The notes beneath the pieces were generated by a model that saw only the letters and a list, made by a program, of their open reading frames with translations, did no database searches and was not told the origin of the DNA. This document shows, in pieces, positions 1 through 7,862 of a stretch of DNA of 16,208 nucleotides. The stretch spans positions 1 to 16,208 of the forward strand of contig DGAZ01000039.1 in the NCBI GenBank assembly GCA_002384685.1, given 5' to 3'. Position numbers and translations under genes: made by a program. This DNA is from Methylophilales bacterium UBA4017. Its GTDB lineage: Bacteria; Pseudomonadota; Gammaproteobacteria; Burkholderiales; Methylophilaceae. How positions within the stretch are numbered: position 1 is the first letter of the stretch; each line of letters opens with the position of its first letter.

Positions 1-170
1 TAAATAATCTGATCCCCTAAAAAAATTTCATACAGATTATTATAATTTGTCTTTTGTATGCTTTTTATTGGCAGGTTAGGGTAACTTTTAATGATCATTT
101 TCCTTAGTGTATCTTCATCAGAAAATACAAGAGAAGGAATTAGGAAAAGCAAGGGAATAATAATTTTCAT
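1..170 (-). CDS. dsbC: DsbC, periplasmic disulfide isomerase (N-terminal part, cut by window edge)
   Basis: Only the first 56 codons are present; the gene runs off the left edge. The protein starts with a typical signal peptide (MKIIIPLLFLIPSLVFS, cleavage expected before Asp18). It continues into the small N-terminal dimerisation domain of DsbC: a helix, then a 'YPNLPIKSI' strand, then 'NNLYEIFLGDQII', matching the family pattern of a Pro-containing strand followed by LYE and an Ile-Tyr strand. DsbC is a V-shaped homodimer that reshuffles wrong disulfides in the periplasm and is kept reduced by DsbD. The thioredoxin domain with the CXXC site lies outside the window. Its ATG overlaps the stop of the upstream hydroxylase-like gene (ATGA), so translation is probably coupled. 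The assignment rests on the short N-terminus; DsbG or another DsbC-like protein is the main alternative. Confidence 0.75.
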   Translation of the reverse strand, partial: MKIIIPLLFLIPSLVFSDEDTLRKMIIKSYPNLPIKSIQKTNYNNLYEIFLGDQII

Positions 171-1312
171 TGGGTGGCCTGGTTAACAATGTGTTTTTTT
201 AACAATCTGTTATTTAATATAGAACTGATTGCCTTTGGTGTCGAGCTGTGCTTGTTAAGCTTATGTATGCAATAGTTGTTATGAACGGTATTACTTAAAC
301 TATCGGTCAGAAATGAAAGCTGAGAAACATCTTTTTTTCTCATTCTTTCATATTTCCTTAAAAAGTTTTTATTTCCCGCATCTTTAACCTTTCCCTGGCT
401 TAAGAGAAGCTCTATGGCCCTGATATCTCTCAATCCTAAATTAAGGCCTTGGCCAGCTAAAGGATGGATAATATGTGCTGCATCTCCAATCGCTAAAATT
501 CTTTTATTAAATACATGGTCCAAAGATTTTGACTTTAGGTTAAATGATTTTTTAGGATCTAAGGCTGAGTCTACAGTAAACTTTTTGTTTATTCTTTCTT
601 CAAAATAACTTTTGAATGCCTCTGGTGTTAACACTGACAATAAGCTTTTTAATTCACTATTGCAGGACCATACCACACCCACCTCACCCTGGTCTAATGG
701 GAGTAGAGCTAAAATACTGTCTTCAAAGAAATATTGTGAAGCGCAATCAAATCTACCTTCCTTTGAATGAAATGAAAAGGTAAGGGCTTCTTGGTCATAA
801 TGCTTTATTATCCTTCCAAAGCCTCCGCTGCTTATTTCTTCATCTTCAGCATCACAAACCACCAAAAGTGACGCCTCAATGGACTGACTGTTACTGACAC
901 AGTTAACATGGTCATGGTTTGCTGTACAAGCTACATCATTGACACTAACGCTTTTTATACTTGTTGGATTTATTGAAGTCAATGCGCAAATAAAATCTTT
1001 TTGCTTAACCATAAAAGCTAAGTTATCTATAAACAATTCGTCTGCATCGAAACTATATTTTTCATTAGCTGGCACATTAAGCAAATCCATCTTTCTTATT
1101 TCATGAATACTATCAAAAAAACTTTCAGGAAAGCCTATGCTCCTCAGCCAGTCAATAGCGGAAGGGGTAATAGCAAAAAAGCTGTCATTTTGTAAAGGGG
1201 TGCCGCTTGTTATGTGCAGTACCTCATAACCTGACCTATCAAGCATAATCGCACACATATGACTGATGATGCCTGACCCTCTAACCGCTATCGCTCTTTT
1301 TTTATTCGCCAT
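167..1312 (-). CDS. UbiF/UbiH/COQ6-family FAD hydroxylase-like protein with eroded N-terminal FAD motifs
   Basis: A 381-residue member of the aromatic-ring hydroxylase family that adds hydroxyl groups to the ubiquinone ring. The C-terminal FAD motif is excellent: GDAAH at 276-280 and HPLAGQGLNLG at 283-293, in the UbiF/VisC style. The N-terminal half is unusual. The Rossmann GxGxxG reads GSGIIS (12-17), with Ser in place of the third Gly. The acidic residue that normally ends the second strand and holds the FAD ribose is missing (HITS near 33-36). The usual Asp-Gly motif is replaced by CDAEDEE (153-159). The next gene upstream, ubiH, keeps all three. The reading frame is intact and overlaps ubiH by 11 nt and dsbC by 4 nt, so it is still in the operon. 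It could be a diverged hydroxylase, a structural partner of the Ubi complex, or a gene in decay. Which ring position it acts on cannot be told. Confidence 0.8.
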   Translation of the reverse strand: MANKKRAIAVRGSGIISHMCAIMLDRSGYEVLHITSGTPLQNDSFFAITPSAIDWLRSIGFPESFFDSIHEIRKMDLLNVPANEKYSFDADELFIDNLAFMVKQKDFICALTSINPTSIKSVSVNDVACTANHDHVNCVSNSQSIEASLLVVCDAEDEEISSGGFGRIIKHYDQEALTFSFHSKEGRFDCASQYFFEDSILALLPLDQGEVGVVWSCNSELKSLLSVLTPEAFKSYFEERINKKFTVDSALDPKKSFNLKSKSLDHVFNKRILAIGDAAHIIHPLAGQGLNLGLRDIRAIELLLSQGKVKDAGNKNFLRKYERMRKKDVSQLSFLTDSLSNTVHNNYCIHKLNKHSSTPKAISSILNNRLLKKHIVNQATQ

Positions 1313-2459
1313 AGCTCATCTTTTGAACAAACCTTTTTTTTAATGGAGAAATGCAATCTAGCAAAGTTAGTGACAACCCCCTGAGCCTCCTAACACCCAC
1401 CAAATCATTAGAAAAAAATGTGGCGAGATGGTCTGTTATATTCATAATATCAGCTGCTTTATTATGGCGTAATTGATTAAATTCAGCAGCAATATTGGAT
1501 TCAATTGATTTCACTGATAAACCCTTAATGAATGTTGATAAAGCAAAGGCCTCCCTTATTCCTACATTCAAACCCTGACCAGCTACAGGATGCATTACCT
1601 GTGATGCATTCCCGATTAATATCACATCGGGATTGATGATATTGAGCAATCTTGAGCTTCTTAAGGGAAATGTGTTACGGCTGGATATTTTGGTAAATGT
1701 TCCCGCGCGACTACCAAAATTTTCCTGTAACCTTTGCAACAACGTGTGATCATCTAGCTTAAGCAATGCATTGATTGTGTTTTCAGGTCCAGTCCAAACA
1801 AGGGTGTATGTATCGTTCTTGTTTGGCAAAAGAGCGATAGGCCCTTGCGAAGTAAATCGTTCGTAGGCTCTTCCTTTATGAGCTTTGTCAGTTCTAACTG
1901 GCGCAACTAAGGCTGTATGGTCTAATTGTTTCTCTTCGCGCTCAATGTTTAGGCCATCAATGTTTGAGTGACCTCCATCCGCAAGAACTAAGAGATCGTA
2001 GGGCAATGTTTTTTTTACATTTTTTACTTGAAATTGAATGCTCTTTTTAAGATTCACTTCCTCCAAACTTTTCGCCTCAGAGTTAAATAATATTTTTACC
2101 GAAGGGATGGTCGCTATCCGAGCTTTTATCGCGCTCATTAAGTCTGAGTATGAAACTATGTAGCCCAAAGCATCTTCTTCATAATCTTGTGACCTAAGAA
2201 GGGTTCTGCCAAAAGAATTTTTTTGACTGACATGAATTTCATGTATATCAATAAGATTTTTTTTGAGCACATTCCATACTTTAAGCCTGTTGAGTATGAA
2301 TGCTGAGCTGTTAGACAGGGCAAGTGCTTTGCTATCCTGGTAATTAAAATTCTTCGGTTTTGATTCAAGCAAAACAACCTCAAAACCATTAATGCCCATA
2401 AATGCTGCTGAAATTAAGCCAACGGGACCACCCCCAACAATTATGATTTTTTTACTCAA
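1302..2459 (-). CDS. ubiH: UbiH, 2-polyprenyl-6-methoxyphenol hydroxylase
   Basis: A 385-residue FAD-dependent monooxygenase of ubiquinone biosynthesis, acting on the prenylated ring at the inner membrane. The N-terminal Rossmann motif GGGPVG (9-14) is followed by the ribose-binding Glu32. The Ala-Asp-Gly motif sits at 160-162. The C-terminal FAD motif reads GNASQ (283-287) then HPVAGQGLNVG (290-300); Asn instead of Asp after the Gly is the form seen in E. coli UbiH, which is why I choose UbiH over UbiF or UbiI. The start must be TTG at 2459: an in-frame TAG lies four codons upstream with no ATG or GTG between, and the Rossmann strand begins at residue 3. An AGGA ribosome site lies 7 nt before it inside pepP. 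The gene overlaps pepP by 8 nt. Confidence 0.9.
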   Translation of the reverse strand: MSKKIIIVGGGPVGLISAAFMGINGFEVVLLESKPKNFNYQDSKALALSNSSAFILNRLKVWNVLKKNLIDIHEIHVSQKNSFGRTLLRSQDYEEDALGYIVSYSDLMSAIKARIATIPSVKILFNSEAKSLEEVNLKKSIQFQVKNVKKTLPYDLLVLADGGHSNIDGLNIEREEKQLDHTALVAPVRTDKAHKGRAYERFTSQGPIALLPNKNDTYTLVWTGPENTINALLKLDDHTLLQRLQENFGSRAGTFTKISSRNTFPLRSSRLLNIINPDVILIGNASQVMHPVAGQGLNVGIREAFALSTFIKGLSVKSIESNIAAEFNQLRHNKAADIMNITDHLATFFSNDLVGVRRLRGLSLTLLDCISPLKKRFVQKMSYGE

Positions 2460-3762
2460 AAATTGATCCTACTAGGCTTTCTAGCTCATTGATCTCTTTC
2501 GGAGCATTAATGCTAAGTACTTTATTGCCCTTACTTGTTACCACCACATCATCTTCAATCCTTATACCAATTCCCCAAAACTCTTTTGGTACTGATTCTG
2601 ATGGCTTTATGTAACAGCCTGGTTCAACAGTAAGCACATTACCTTCTTTTAACAACACAGACTTTTCATTGTTGTCAACGTAGTCCCCTACATCATGAAC
2701 ATCTAATCCCAACCAATGGCTAGTTCTATGCATAAAAAATTCACGGTACGTTTTTTTTTCTAGGACTTCATCAACCGTTCCTTTACAAAGACCAAGATCA
2801 ACCATACCTTGAACTAAAATATTTAATGCGACTTGGTGTGGCTTGTTAAACGAATTTCCTGGCTTAACCTCTAATATAGATGCCTTTTGAGAAGCAAGCA
2901 CCAACTCGTATATAGCCTTCTGTGCAAAAGAAAATTTTCCATTCACAGGAAAGGTTCTAGTGATATCTGACGCATAATATTCAAGTTCGCAGCCAGCATC
3001 AATAAGCAGGAGATCGCCGTCTCTCAACTTACTATTATTTGCAGAATAATGCAGAGTACAGGCATTAATTCCACCGGCCACTATAGACTGATAGGATGCA
3101 TCTTTAGCTCCCAACTGCATAAACTGATTAAGAATTGCACCTTCAATTTGATATTCATATAGACCAGGTTTAGTCTTTTGCATTGCTAGCTTGTGAGCTT
3201 CGGATGCAATATCGGCTGACTTTTGCATCACCTCTATTTCATATTCCGACTTACTAACTCTCATAGCATCAGCTAGGTGGGACAAATTCACAATCATTTC
3301 AGGGGTTCTTACCCCAGCTCTTTTTTGCTGCTTATTAATATTAATCCATCCCTGAATCTGGTTCTGTATTTTTTGATCAGCATCTAGAGGAGTATAAATA
3401 CTTTTAAATTTAGCAATTAGTTTTGGGGCAATTTCACCAATCTTGTCGATACTATAGGCTTCATCAAAACCATACTTATCTCTTGCTGCATCAGGTCCAA
3501 ATCTAAAACCTTCCCAAGTTTCAAGGTCAGGGTTTTTTTGTCTGCAGAATAAAATTGATTGGGGCTTATCACCTGCAAGGATAAAAATAACGGAGTCTGG
3601 CTCAGGAAAGTAAGAAAAGTAATGAAAGTAGCTGTCGGATCTATACTTATAATGACAATCACTATTCCTAGTCACTTCGTTTGCATTAAAAATAATAGCA
3701 ACGCCATCGACTATTTTTTTTTGGAGGTATTTTCTTCTTAAAGCGCACTGATCTATAGACAA
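2452..3762 (-). CDS. pepP: PepP, Xaa-Pro aminopeptidase
   Basis: A 436-residue cytosolic metallopeptidase of the M24B family that removes the N-terminal residue from peptides with proline in second place. The N-terminal domain carries the EVTRNSD and YRSDSYFHYFS motifs of the family. All five metal ligands of the pita-bread fold are present: Asp255, Asp266, His349, Glu380 and Glu403. The accessory histidines His238, His345 and His356 also match the E. coli enzyme in spacing. The start is TTG: an in-frame TAA lies three codons upstream, no ATG or GTG is available, and an AAGGG ribosome site sits 10 nt before it. pepP upstream of ubiH is a widely conserved pairing, with no direct biochemical link that I know of. 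A 39-nt gap separates it from murU; it overlaps ubiH by 8 nt. Confidence 0.95.
   Translation of the reverse strand: MSIDQCALRRKYLQKKIVDGVAIIFNANEVTRNSDCHYKYRSDSYFHYFSYFPEPDSVIFILAGDKPQSILFCRQKNPDLETWEGFRFGPDAARDKYGFDEAYSIDKIGEIAPKLIAKFKSIYTPLDADQKIQNQIQGWININKQQKRAGVRTPEMIVNLSHLADAMRVSKSEYEIEVMQKSADIASEAHKLAMQKTKPGLYEYQIEGAILNQFMQLGAKDASYQSIVAGGINACTLHYSANNSKLRDGDLLLIDAGCELEYYASDITRTFPVNGKFSFAQKAIYELVLASQKASILEVKPGNSFNKPHQVALNILVQGMVDLGLCKGTVDEVLEKKTYREFFMHRTSHWLGLDVHDVGDYVDNNEKSVLLKEGNVLTVEPGCYIKPSESVPKEFWGIGIRIEDDVVVTSKGNKVLSINAPKEINELESLVGSIFE
2467..2470 (-). promoter_or_regulatory. Ribosome binding site supporting the TTG start of ubiH
   Basis: AGGA on the minus strand, inside the last codons of pepP and 7 nt before the TTG of ubiH. 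Spacing is ideal for a Shine-Dalgarno site, which supports true initiation at TTG and translational coupling to pepP. Confidence 0.55.
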
Positions 3763-3772
3763 TTTAACTTAA

Positions 3773-3777
3773 CCCTT
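3773..3777 (-). promoter_or_regulatory. Ribosome binding site supporting the TTG start of pepP
   Basis: AAGGG on the minus strand, 10 nt before the TTG of pepP and just after a run of eight A. It is one of the better Shine-Dalgarno sites in the window and fixes the pepP start, which has no ATG or GTG alternative. Confidence 0.55.
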
Positions 3778-3801
3778 TTTTTTGTGATCTATTGGTAAAT
3801 A

Positions 3802-4476
3802 TTATAGTTGATCTAGACATCTTAATCTCTCAGGCGTTCCAATATCCATCCAAATAGCATTAAGCCTTTGCCCGCTTACCCGACGCTTTCTGATAGCGTC
3901 AATTAAGTACGGTGCCAATTTTAAGTGCTTTCCAAGCTCCATATTTTGAAAAAAATTCTTCTTATAAATAGCTATGCCTGTAAAGGTTTTCGCATTAATT
4001 TTTTTTTCATTCGATACTAAGTGATTGCTCATTAATGAAAAATCTCCATCTATATTATGCTCCGGGTTCTCAGTTAAAAATAGATGCGCGTCAACGTTAT
4101 CTTGTAGGCGAAGACTTAGCAATGCACTGTAATCAAATTGGGTGTAAATATCGGCATTTATAACTACGAATGGGTCAGAACCGATAAGATGCAATGCTTT
4201 TCTAATTCCACCAGCAGTCTCTAAAACTGTCTCTTCTTCAGAAAAAGAAACCCTGAGATTCCAATTTGAACCTTTTCCCACATAATCTCTAATTTTTGAT
4301 GAAAGGTACGATGTATTAATCACAACGTCGCTAAAACCTGCGGCTGCAAGGTTTTCTAGATGCCTTTCGAGTAAAGTTTTTCCCTTATGCATTAATAATG
4401 GCTTGGGTGTATTTTTAGTCAGCTCACCCATCCGCTCGCCCCTACCTGCTGCAAGAATCATCGCGGTTCTAACCAT
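3802..4476 (-). CDS. murU: MurU, N-acetylmuramate alpha-1-phosphate uridylyltransferase
   Basis: A 224-residue sugar-nucleotide transferase that joins UTP and MurNAc-1-phosphate to give UDP-MurNAc in cell-wall recycling. The nucleotide-binding signature LAAGRGERMGELTKNTPKP runs through residues 8-26, with Arg15 and Lys25 as the family's conserved basic residues. The metal-binding Asp109 sits in INAD, and a second conserved Asp211 in WMDIGTPERL. Length is normal for MurU and shorter than glucose-1-phosphate thymidylyltransferases. The substrate is inferred mainly from the partner gene: the ATG lies within the end of amgK (8-nt overlap), and amgK-murU is the known MurNAc salvage pair of Pseudomonas and other bacteria lacking MurQ-type degradation. 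Taken alone it could be another mannose- or glucose-1-phosphate nucleotidyltransferase. Confidence 0.9.
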   Translation of the reverse strand: MVRTAMILAAGRGERMGELTKNTPKPLLMHKGKTLLERHLENLAAAGFSDVVINTSYLSSKIRDYVGKGSNWNLRVSFSEEETVLETAGGIRKALHLIGSDPFVVINADIYTQFDYSALLSLRLQDNVDAHLFLTENPEHNIDGDFSLMSNHLVSNEKKINAKTFTGIAIYKKNFFQNMELGKHLKLAPYLIDAIRKRRVSGQRLNAIWMDIGTPERLRCLDQL

Positions 4477-5446
4477 GGCTTTCCATAGCTTTCATTAAAA
4501 TATTTCTTAAAGGAAAGAGTTCGCTATATCTTTTGGTAGCGCCTATTAGGTACTTTTCAACTAAATTAATATCTTCCAAATATTGATCTTTTCCGTCCCG
4601 GATAGACAGTCGCACAAAAATTCCTAATATCTTCATGTGCCTTTGCACACCCATCCACTCGAAACTTTTATAAAAGTCAGAAAAATCATTACTTTTGATT
4701 AAGTTAGCCTCCTTCAACTTTTCCCAATGCCGAACCAACAAATCAATCACCATATCCTCCTCTAGCTCATAATAAGCATCTTTAAGTAAGGATACTAGAT
4801 CGTATGTTATTGGACCATTAACGGCATCCTGAAAATCTATAATTCCAGGACCTGTGTTTCGGTCTATAAACATAAGATTGCGGGAATGAAAGTCACGATG
4901 AACAAAGGACTGGGGCTGATCTAGGTTAGATGAAACAATCAGTTGAATAATCTCTTCTAACGATCTGTTTTCTTTATCATTAAGTATAGTTTTTTTATGT
5001 TTGCTAAGGTACCACTCTTTAAATAAAGCCATTTCACCAACTAATAATGCTGCGGAGTAAGTGGGGATATTTTGATAGTGGCAATTTTTTTGCATACCAA
5101 GCAAGGAATTAAGTGCGCTTCCATATAAATATGCAGGGCCATGCAGATTCAAAGCATCCCGATAAGTTGTACTTCCAAAGTCACTCATAAGTATAAAACC
5201 ATCAGGACTACTAATGTCAAAAAAATCCGGGACTTTAATATTGTCCTTAAACAGTTGTTTCCCAATAACAACGAAGCTGGAAATATCCTCCTTATCTGGC
5301 GGGGCATCCATCACAATATAACTCTGGCCCTTCTTCCTAACCCTAAAGTAACGTCTAAAACTTGCATCGCTAGATGCAGGTTCAATTAACAATTTGTCAC
5401 CAAGTAACCGGGCAATCCAATTTGTGAGCAGATCGTATCTTGTCAA
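4469..5446 (-). CDS. amgK: AmgK, anomeric MurNAc/GlcNAc kinase
   Basis: A 325-residue aminoglycoside-phosphotransferase-fold kinase that phosphorylates the anomeric hydroxyl of MurNAc (and GlcNAc), feeding MurU. The early motif SSDASFRRYFRV (25-36) is typical of AmgK. The catalytic loop HRDFHSRNLM (183-192, Asp185) and the metal-binding IIDFQDA (202-208, Asp204) are intact. In Pseudomonas putida this bypass underlies intrinsic fosfomycin tolerance, because UDP-MurNAc is made without MurA; the same is possible here. The start must be TTG at 5446: upstream to the in-frame TAA only ATT GAG ATA TTT ACT occur, and the next Met is residue 46, after the conserved motif. A weak GAG lies 9 nt before it. 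It is the first gene of the leftward operon, divergent from lptD. Confidence 0.9.
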   Translation of the reverse strand: MTRYDLLTNWIARLLGDKLLIEPASSDASFRRYFRVRKKGQSYIVMDAPPDKEDISSFVVIGKQLFKDNIKVPDFFDISSPDGFILMSDFGSTTYRDALNLHGPAYLYGSALNSLLGMQKNCHYQNIPTYSAALLVGEMALFKEWYLSKHKKTILNDKENRSLEEIIQLIVSSNLDQPQSFVHRDFHSRNLMFIDRNTGPGIIDFQDAVNGPITYDLVSLLKDAYYELEEDMVIDLLVRHWEKLKEANLIKSNDFSDFYKSFEWMGVQRHMKILGIFVRLSIRDGKDQYLEDINLVEKYLIGATKRYSELFPLRNILMKAMESHG

Positions 5447-5600
5447 AGTAAATATCTCAATTTAAATTAATAATTATCCATCTTTTTTAAACACTTGAGT
5501 TATAATTCCTAACTAACTGATTAATATATAAATTTTTAATCGGAAAAAATAGATAAAGGCATTGAATTAAAATGACTATAGCAGGTTTAAGATAAAAGAA
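5447..5600. promoter_or_regulatory. Divergent promoter region between amgK and lptD
   Basis: The only spacer above 100 bp in the window. It is very AT-rich and must drive both the leftward and the rightward operon. Visible elements: a perfect TATAAT at 5501-5506 on the plus strand, with no good -35 at 17 nt; TTGAGT at 5495-5500, too far (21 nt) from TAATAT at 5522-5527; a minus-strand GATAAT at 5473-5478; an inverted repeat GATTAA/TTAATC with an 11-nt spacer (5519-5541); and a 7-codon ATG reading frame at 5572-5595 just before lptD. I see no convincing sigma-E type site, although lptD is sigma-E controlled in E. coli. That promoters lie here follows from gene layout; the exact elements are uncertain. 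Confidence 0.5.
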
Positions 5601-7853
5601 TTGAGCAAAAATCTTACAATTTATTCTAGGTTTTTACTTGCGTTATTTGCATATGGATTCGCATCGACTCTCCACGCTGAACCAATAAATAACGAGCAAG
5701 TAGTTATCGAGGGTGATGTGCTAGAAAATATTCTAGACAGAAAGCTAAAGGCTTCAGGTAATGCTATTTTATCGCGCGGCAATCAGTCTATTGAAGCAAA
5801 CGTCATTGAGTATGACCAAGTCTCAGAAGAATTGTATGCTAACGGAAACGTTCTGTTGAAAACTAAATCAAGCCAGATAGAGGGTACGGAGCTTGAGTTA
5901 TCTCTTGATAGCAATACGGGTTCAATTCCTAATGCATCATTTACTTCCATTCTCAATGCGAGGAATCCAAAATTTAATAACACACTGCGCGGTACTGCGT
6001 CTTTACTATTTATAGAAGGTGACAGTAAAAAGCGATTGCAGAATGCATCGATTACTACCTGTGAGGCAGGTCAAAATGATTGGTTTATTAATGCGTCTGA
6101 ATTAGAAATTAATGAAAGATCGCAAAGAGTGGATGCTACAAATGCTGAACTTGAATTTAAGGGCTTCCCTATACTGTTCTCCCCTTATGTGAACTTCTCT
6201 TTTAATGATGATAGGAAGTCTGGTTTTCTAGTACCCAGCATTGGCTCCACATCAAGAAGCGGATTTGAAACAGCCATTCCTTATTATTTTAATCTATCCC
6301 CAACAAGTGATGCGACAATTACTCCAAGGTATCTAGGAAAAAGAGGGACCCAAGTTTCTGGAGAATACCGCTATCTTAACGGAGATTTTTTTGGAGAAAC
6401 GTCATTGGAATATTTGCCCACTGACGACGCATCGAGCCAGGATAATAGATACTATGCAAAAATAAAACATGCCCATGATCTAGGTAATGGTTTTACGGCT
6501 GGCTATAATGTTGAGAAAGTTTCTGACGACAATTACTTTGCAGATATGTCATCTTTAATATCAGTAACCAGCCAAGTCAACCTTAATCAAGAAGCTTTTT
6601 TAAACTATTCTGATAGTAATTGGAATGCCCAGCTACTTACACAGAAATTTCAAAATCTTACCTCCTCTTCCCCCTACGAGCGCCTGCCATCTCTTACGGT
6701 AAATCATGGCAAGCTTTTTGAAGATGCAGAAGGTTTTACCACCTATGAAACAAACACAAATTTTAGTCTGACACAATTTGAAAGAAATAATGATTACGTA
6801 GGCACAAGCCCCAACGGAGCAAGGATTACAGCAAGGCCGACTCTTAGCATCCCGCTTGAAAGACCTTATGGTTTTGTAACGCCCAAGTTGGCAATGGATA
6901 TAAAGTATTACGATTTAAATGATGCTAATGTAACAAGTAAAGATCTTTACATACCAACGCTCTCGTTTGATAGTGGTTTGTACTTAGATAAAAAAATTAG
7001 TTTTAAGGAAGGTACTTTTACCCAAACATTAGAGCCAAGAATCTTTTACTCCTACACCCCCTACGAAGATCAATCAATGTTACCAATGTTTGATACCGCT
7101 CTCATTGATCTAAATGCACAGTCAATATTTTCAGAGAATCAATTTGTAGGTGGGGATCGGGTTATGGATTCACATCAGGTGACAGTTGGTGGAACAACAA
7201 GGTTTATAGATTCGTATGGGATGGAAAGGCTTTCTGGAACGATTGCACAAAGATTTTATATAGGCGATAGAAAAGTGCTTAACGAATCTCAATTTAACAA
7301 CTCATCGGCACAAAATGACTCATCGGATCTATTTTTATCGGCTTCCGCATTAATTGCCAAAGGGTTGAAATTAAATGTCGACACCCAATACAATCTCGAT
7401 GAAAGTAGCACAAACAGAGCAACCATAGGCGCAAAATATAACCCAAGACCAGGAAAACTTCTGAATGCAGGCTACAGATTAATTGATAATCCAGCAAATA
7501 GTGCAAATGATATTAAGCAAATTAATATTGCAGGCCAATGGCCGCTTGGTTCAGGGTGGTCATCAGTAGGAAGATATAACTATGACCTAAAAAATTCTTC
7601 GATTATTGAGAGTTTGGCTGGGGTAGAATTTGATGCAGGTTGTTGGTCAGCCAGTGTGTTACTGCATAGCCTTGCATTAGGAACGACAGAAAAACGAAAC
7701 GACACCCTATTCTTCCAGTTGGAACTGGGTGGTTTAGGGTCGCTTGGCACCGGCTCACAAGGATCTTTAACAGAAGTTCTTGATAGAAATGTTCCCGGGT
7801 CATTTGGGTTGGACCAGCTTCCTGAGTCATACAGGAATGAAAATCAAAAATAA
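5601..7853 (+). CDS. lptD: LptD, outer-membrane LPS translocon protein
   Basis: A 750-residue outer-membrane beta-barrel that, with LptE plugged inside, inserts LPS into the outer leaflet. A signal peptide (cleavage expected after Ala26, in STLHA-EP) is followed by the periplasmic OstA/beta-jellyroll domain (about 30-190) and the LptD barrel (about 190-735). The C-terminal strand FFQLELGGLGSLGTG matches the family ending. Only two cysteines exist, Cys154 and Cys681. By position Cys154 matches E. coli Cys173, and Cys681, directly before Trp, matches Cys725, so one long-range disulfide is predicted. The start is TTG: in-frame TAA at 5568, no ATG or GTG after it, and the signal peptide begins here. 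The ribosome site is weak (AAAAGAA). It leads the conserved lptD-surA-pdxA-rsmA series. Confidence 0.95.
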   Translation: MSKNLTIYSRFLLALFAYGFASTLHAEPINNEQVVIEGDVLENILDRKLKASGNAILSRGNQSIEANVIEYDQVSEELYANGNVLLKTKSSQIEGTELELSLDSNTGSIPNASFTSILNARNPKFNNTLRGTASLLFIEGDSKKRLQNASITTCEAGQNDWFINASELEINERSQRVDATNAELEFKGFPILFSPYVNFSFNDDRKSGFLVPSIGSTSRSGFETAIPYYFNLSPTSDATITPRYLGKRGTQVSGEYRYLNGDFFGETSLEYLPTDDASSQDNRYYAKIKHAHDLGNGFTAGYNVEKVSDDNYFADMSSLISVTSQVNLNQEAFLNYSDSNWNAQLLTQKFQNLTSSSPYERLPSLTVNHGKLFEDAEGFTTYETNTNFSLTQFERNNDYVGTSPNGARITARPTLSIPLERPYGFVTPKLAMDIKYYDLNDANVTSKDLYIPTLSFDSGLYLDKKISFKEGTFTQTLEPRIFYSYTPYEDQSMLPMFDTALIDLNAQSIFSENQFVGGDRVMDSHQVTVGGTTRFIDSYGMERLSGTIAQRFYIGDRKVLNESQFNNSSAQNDSSDLFLSASALIAKGLKLNVDTQYNLDESSTNRATIGAKYNPRPGKLLNAGYRLIDNPANSANDIKQINIAGQWPLGSGWSSVGRYNYDLKNSSIIESLAGVEFDAGCWSASVLLHSLALGTTEKRNDTLFFQLELGGLGSLGTGSQGSLTEVLDRNVPGSFGLDQLPESYRNENQK

Positions 7854-7862
7854 TTTATAAGA

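Noticed and set aside
3776..3783. Run of eight T (A on the coding strand) between murU and pepP, considered as a terminator tail
   Set aside because: No GC-rich hairpin precedes it on either strand; it leads into the pepP ribosome site.
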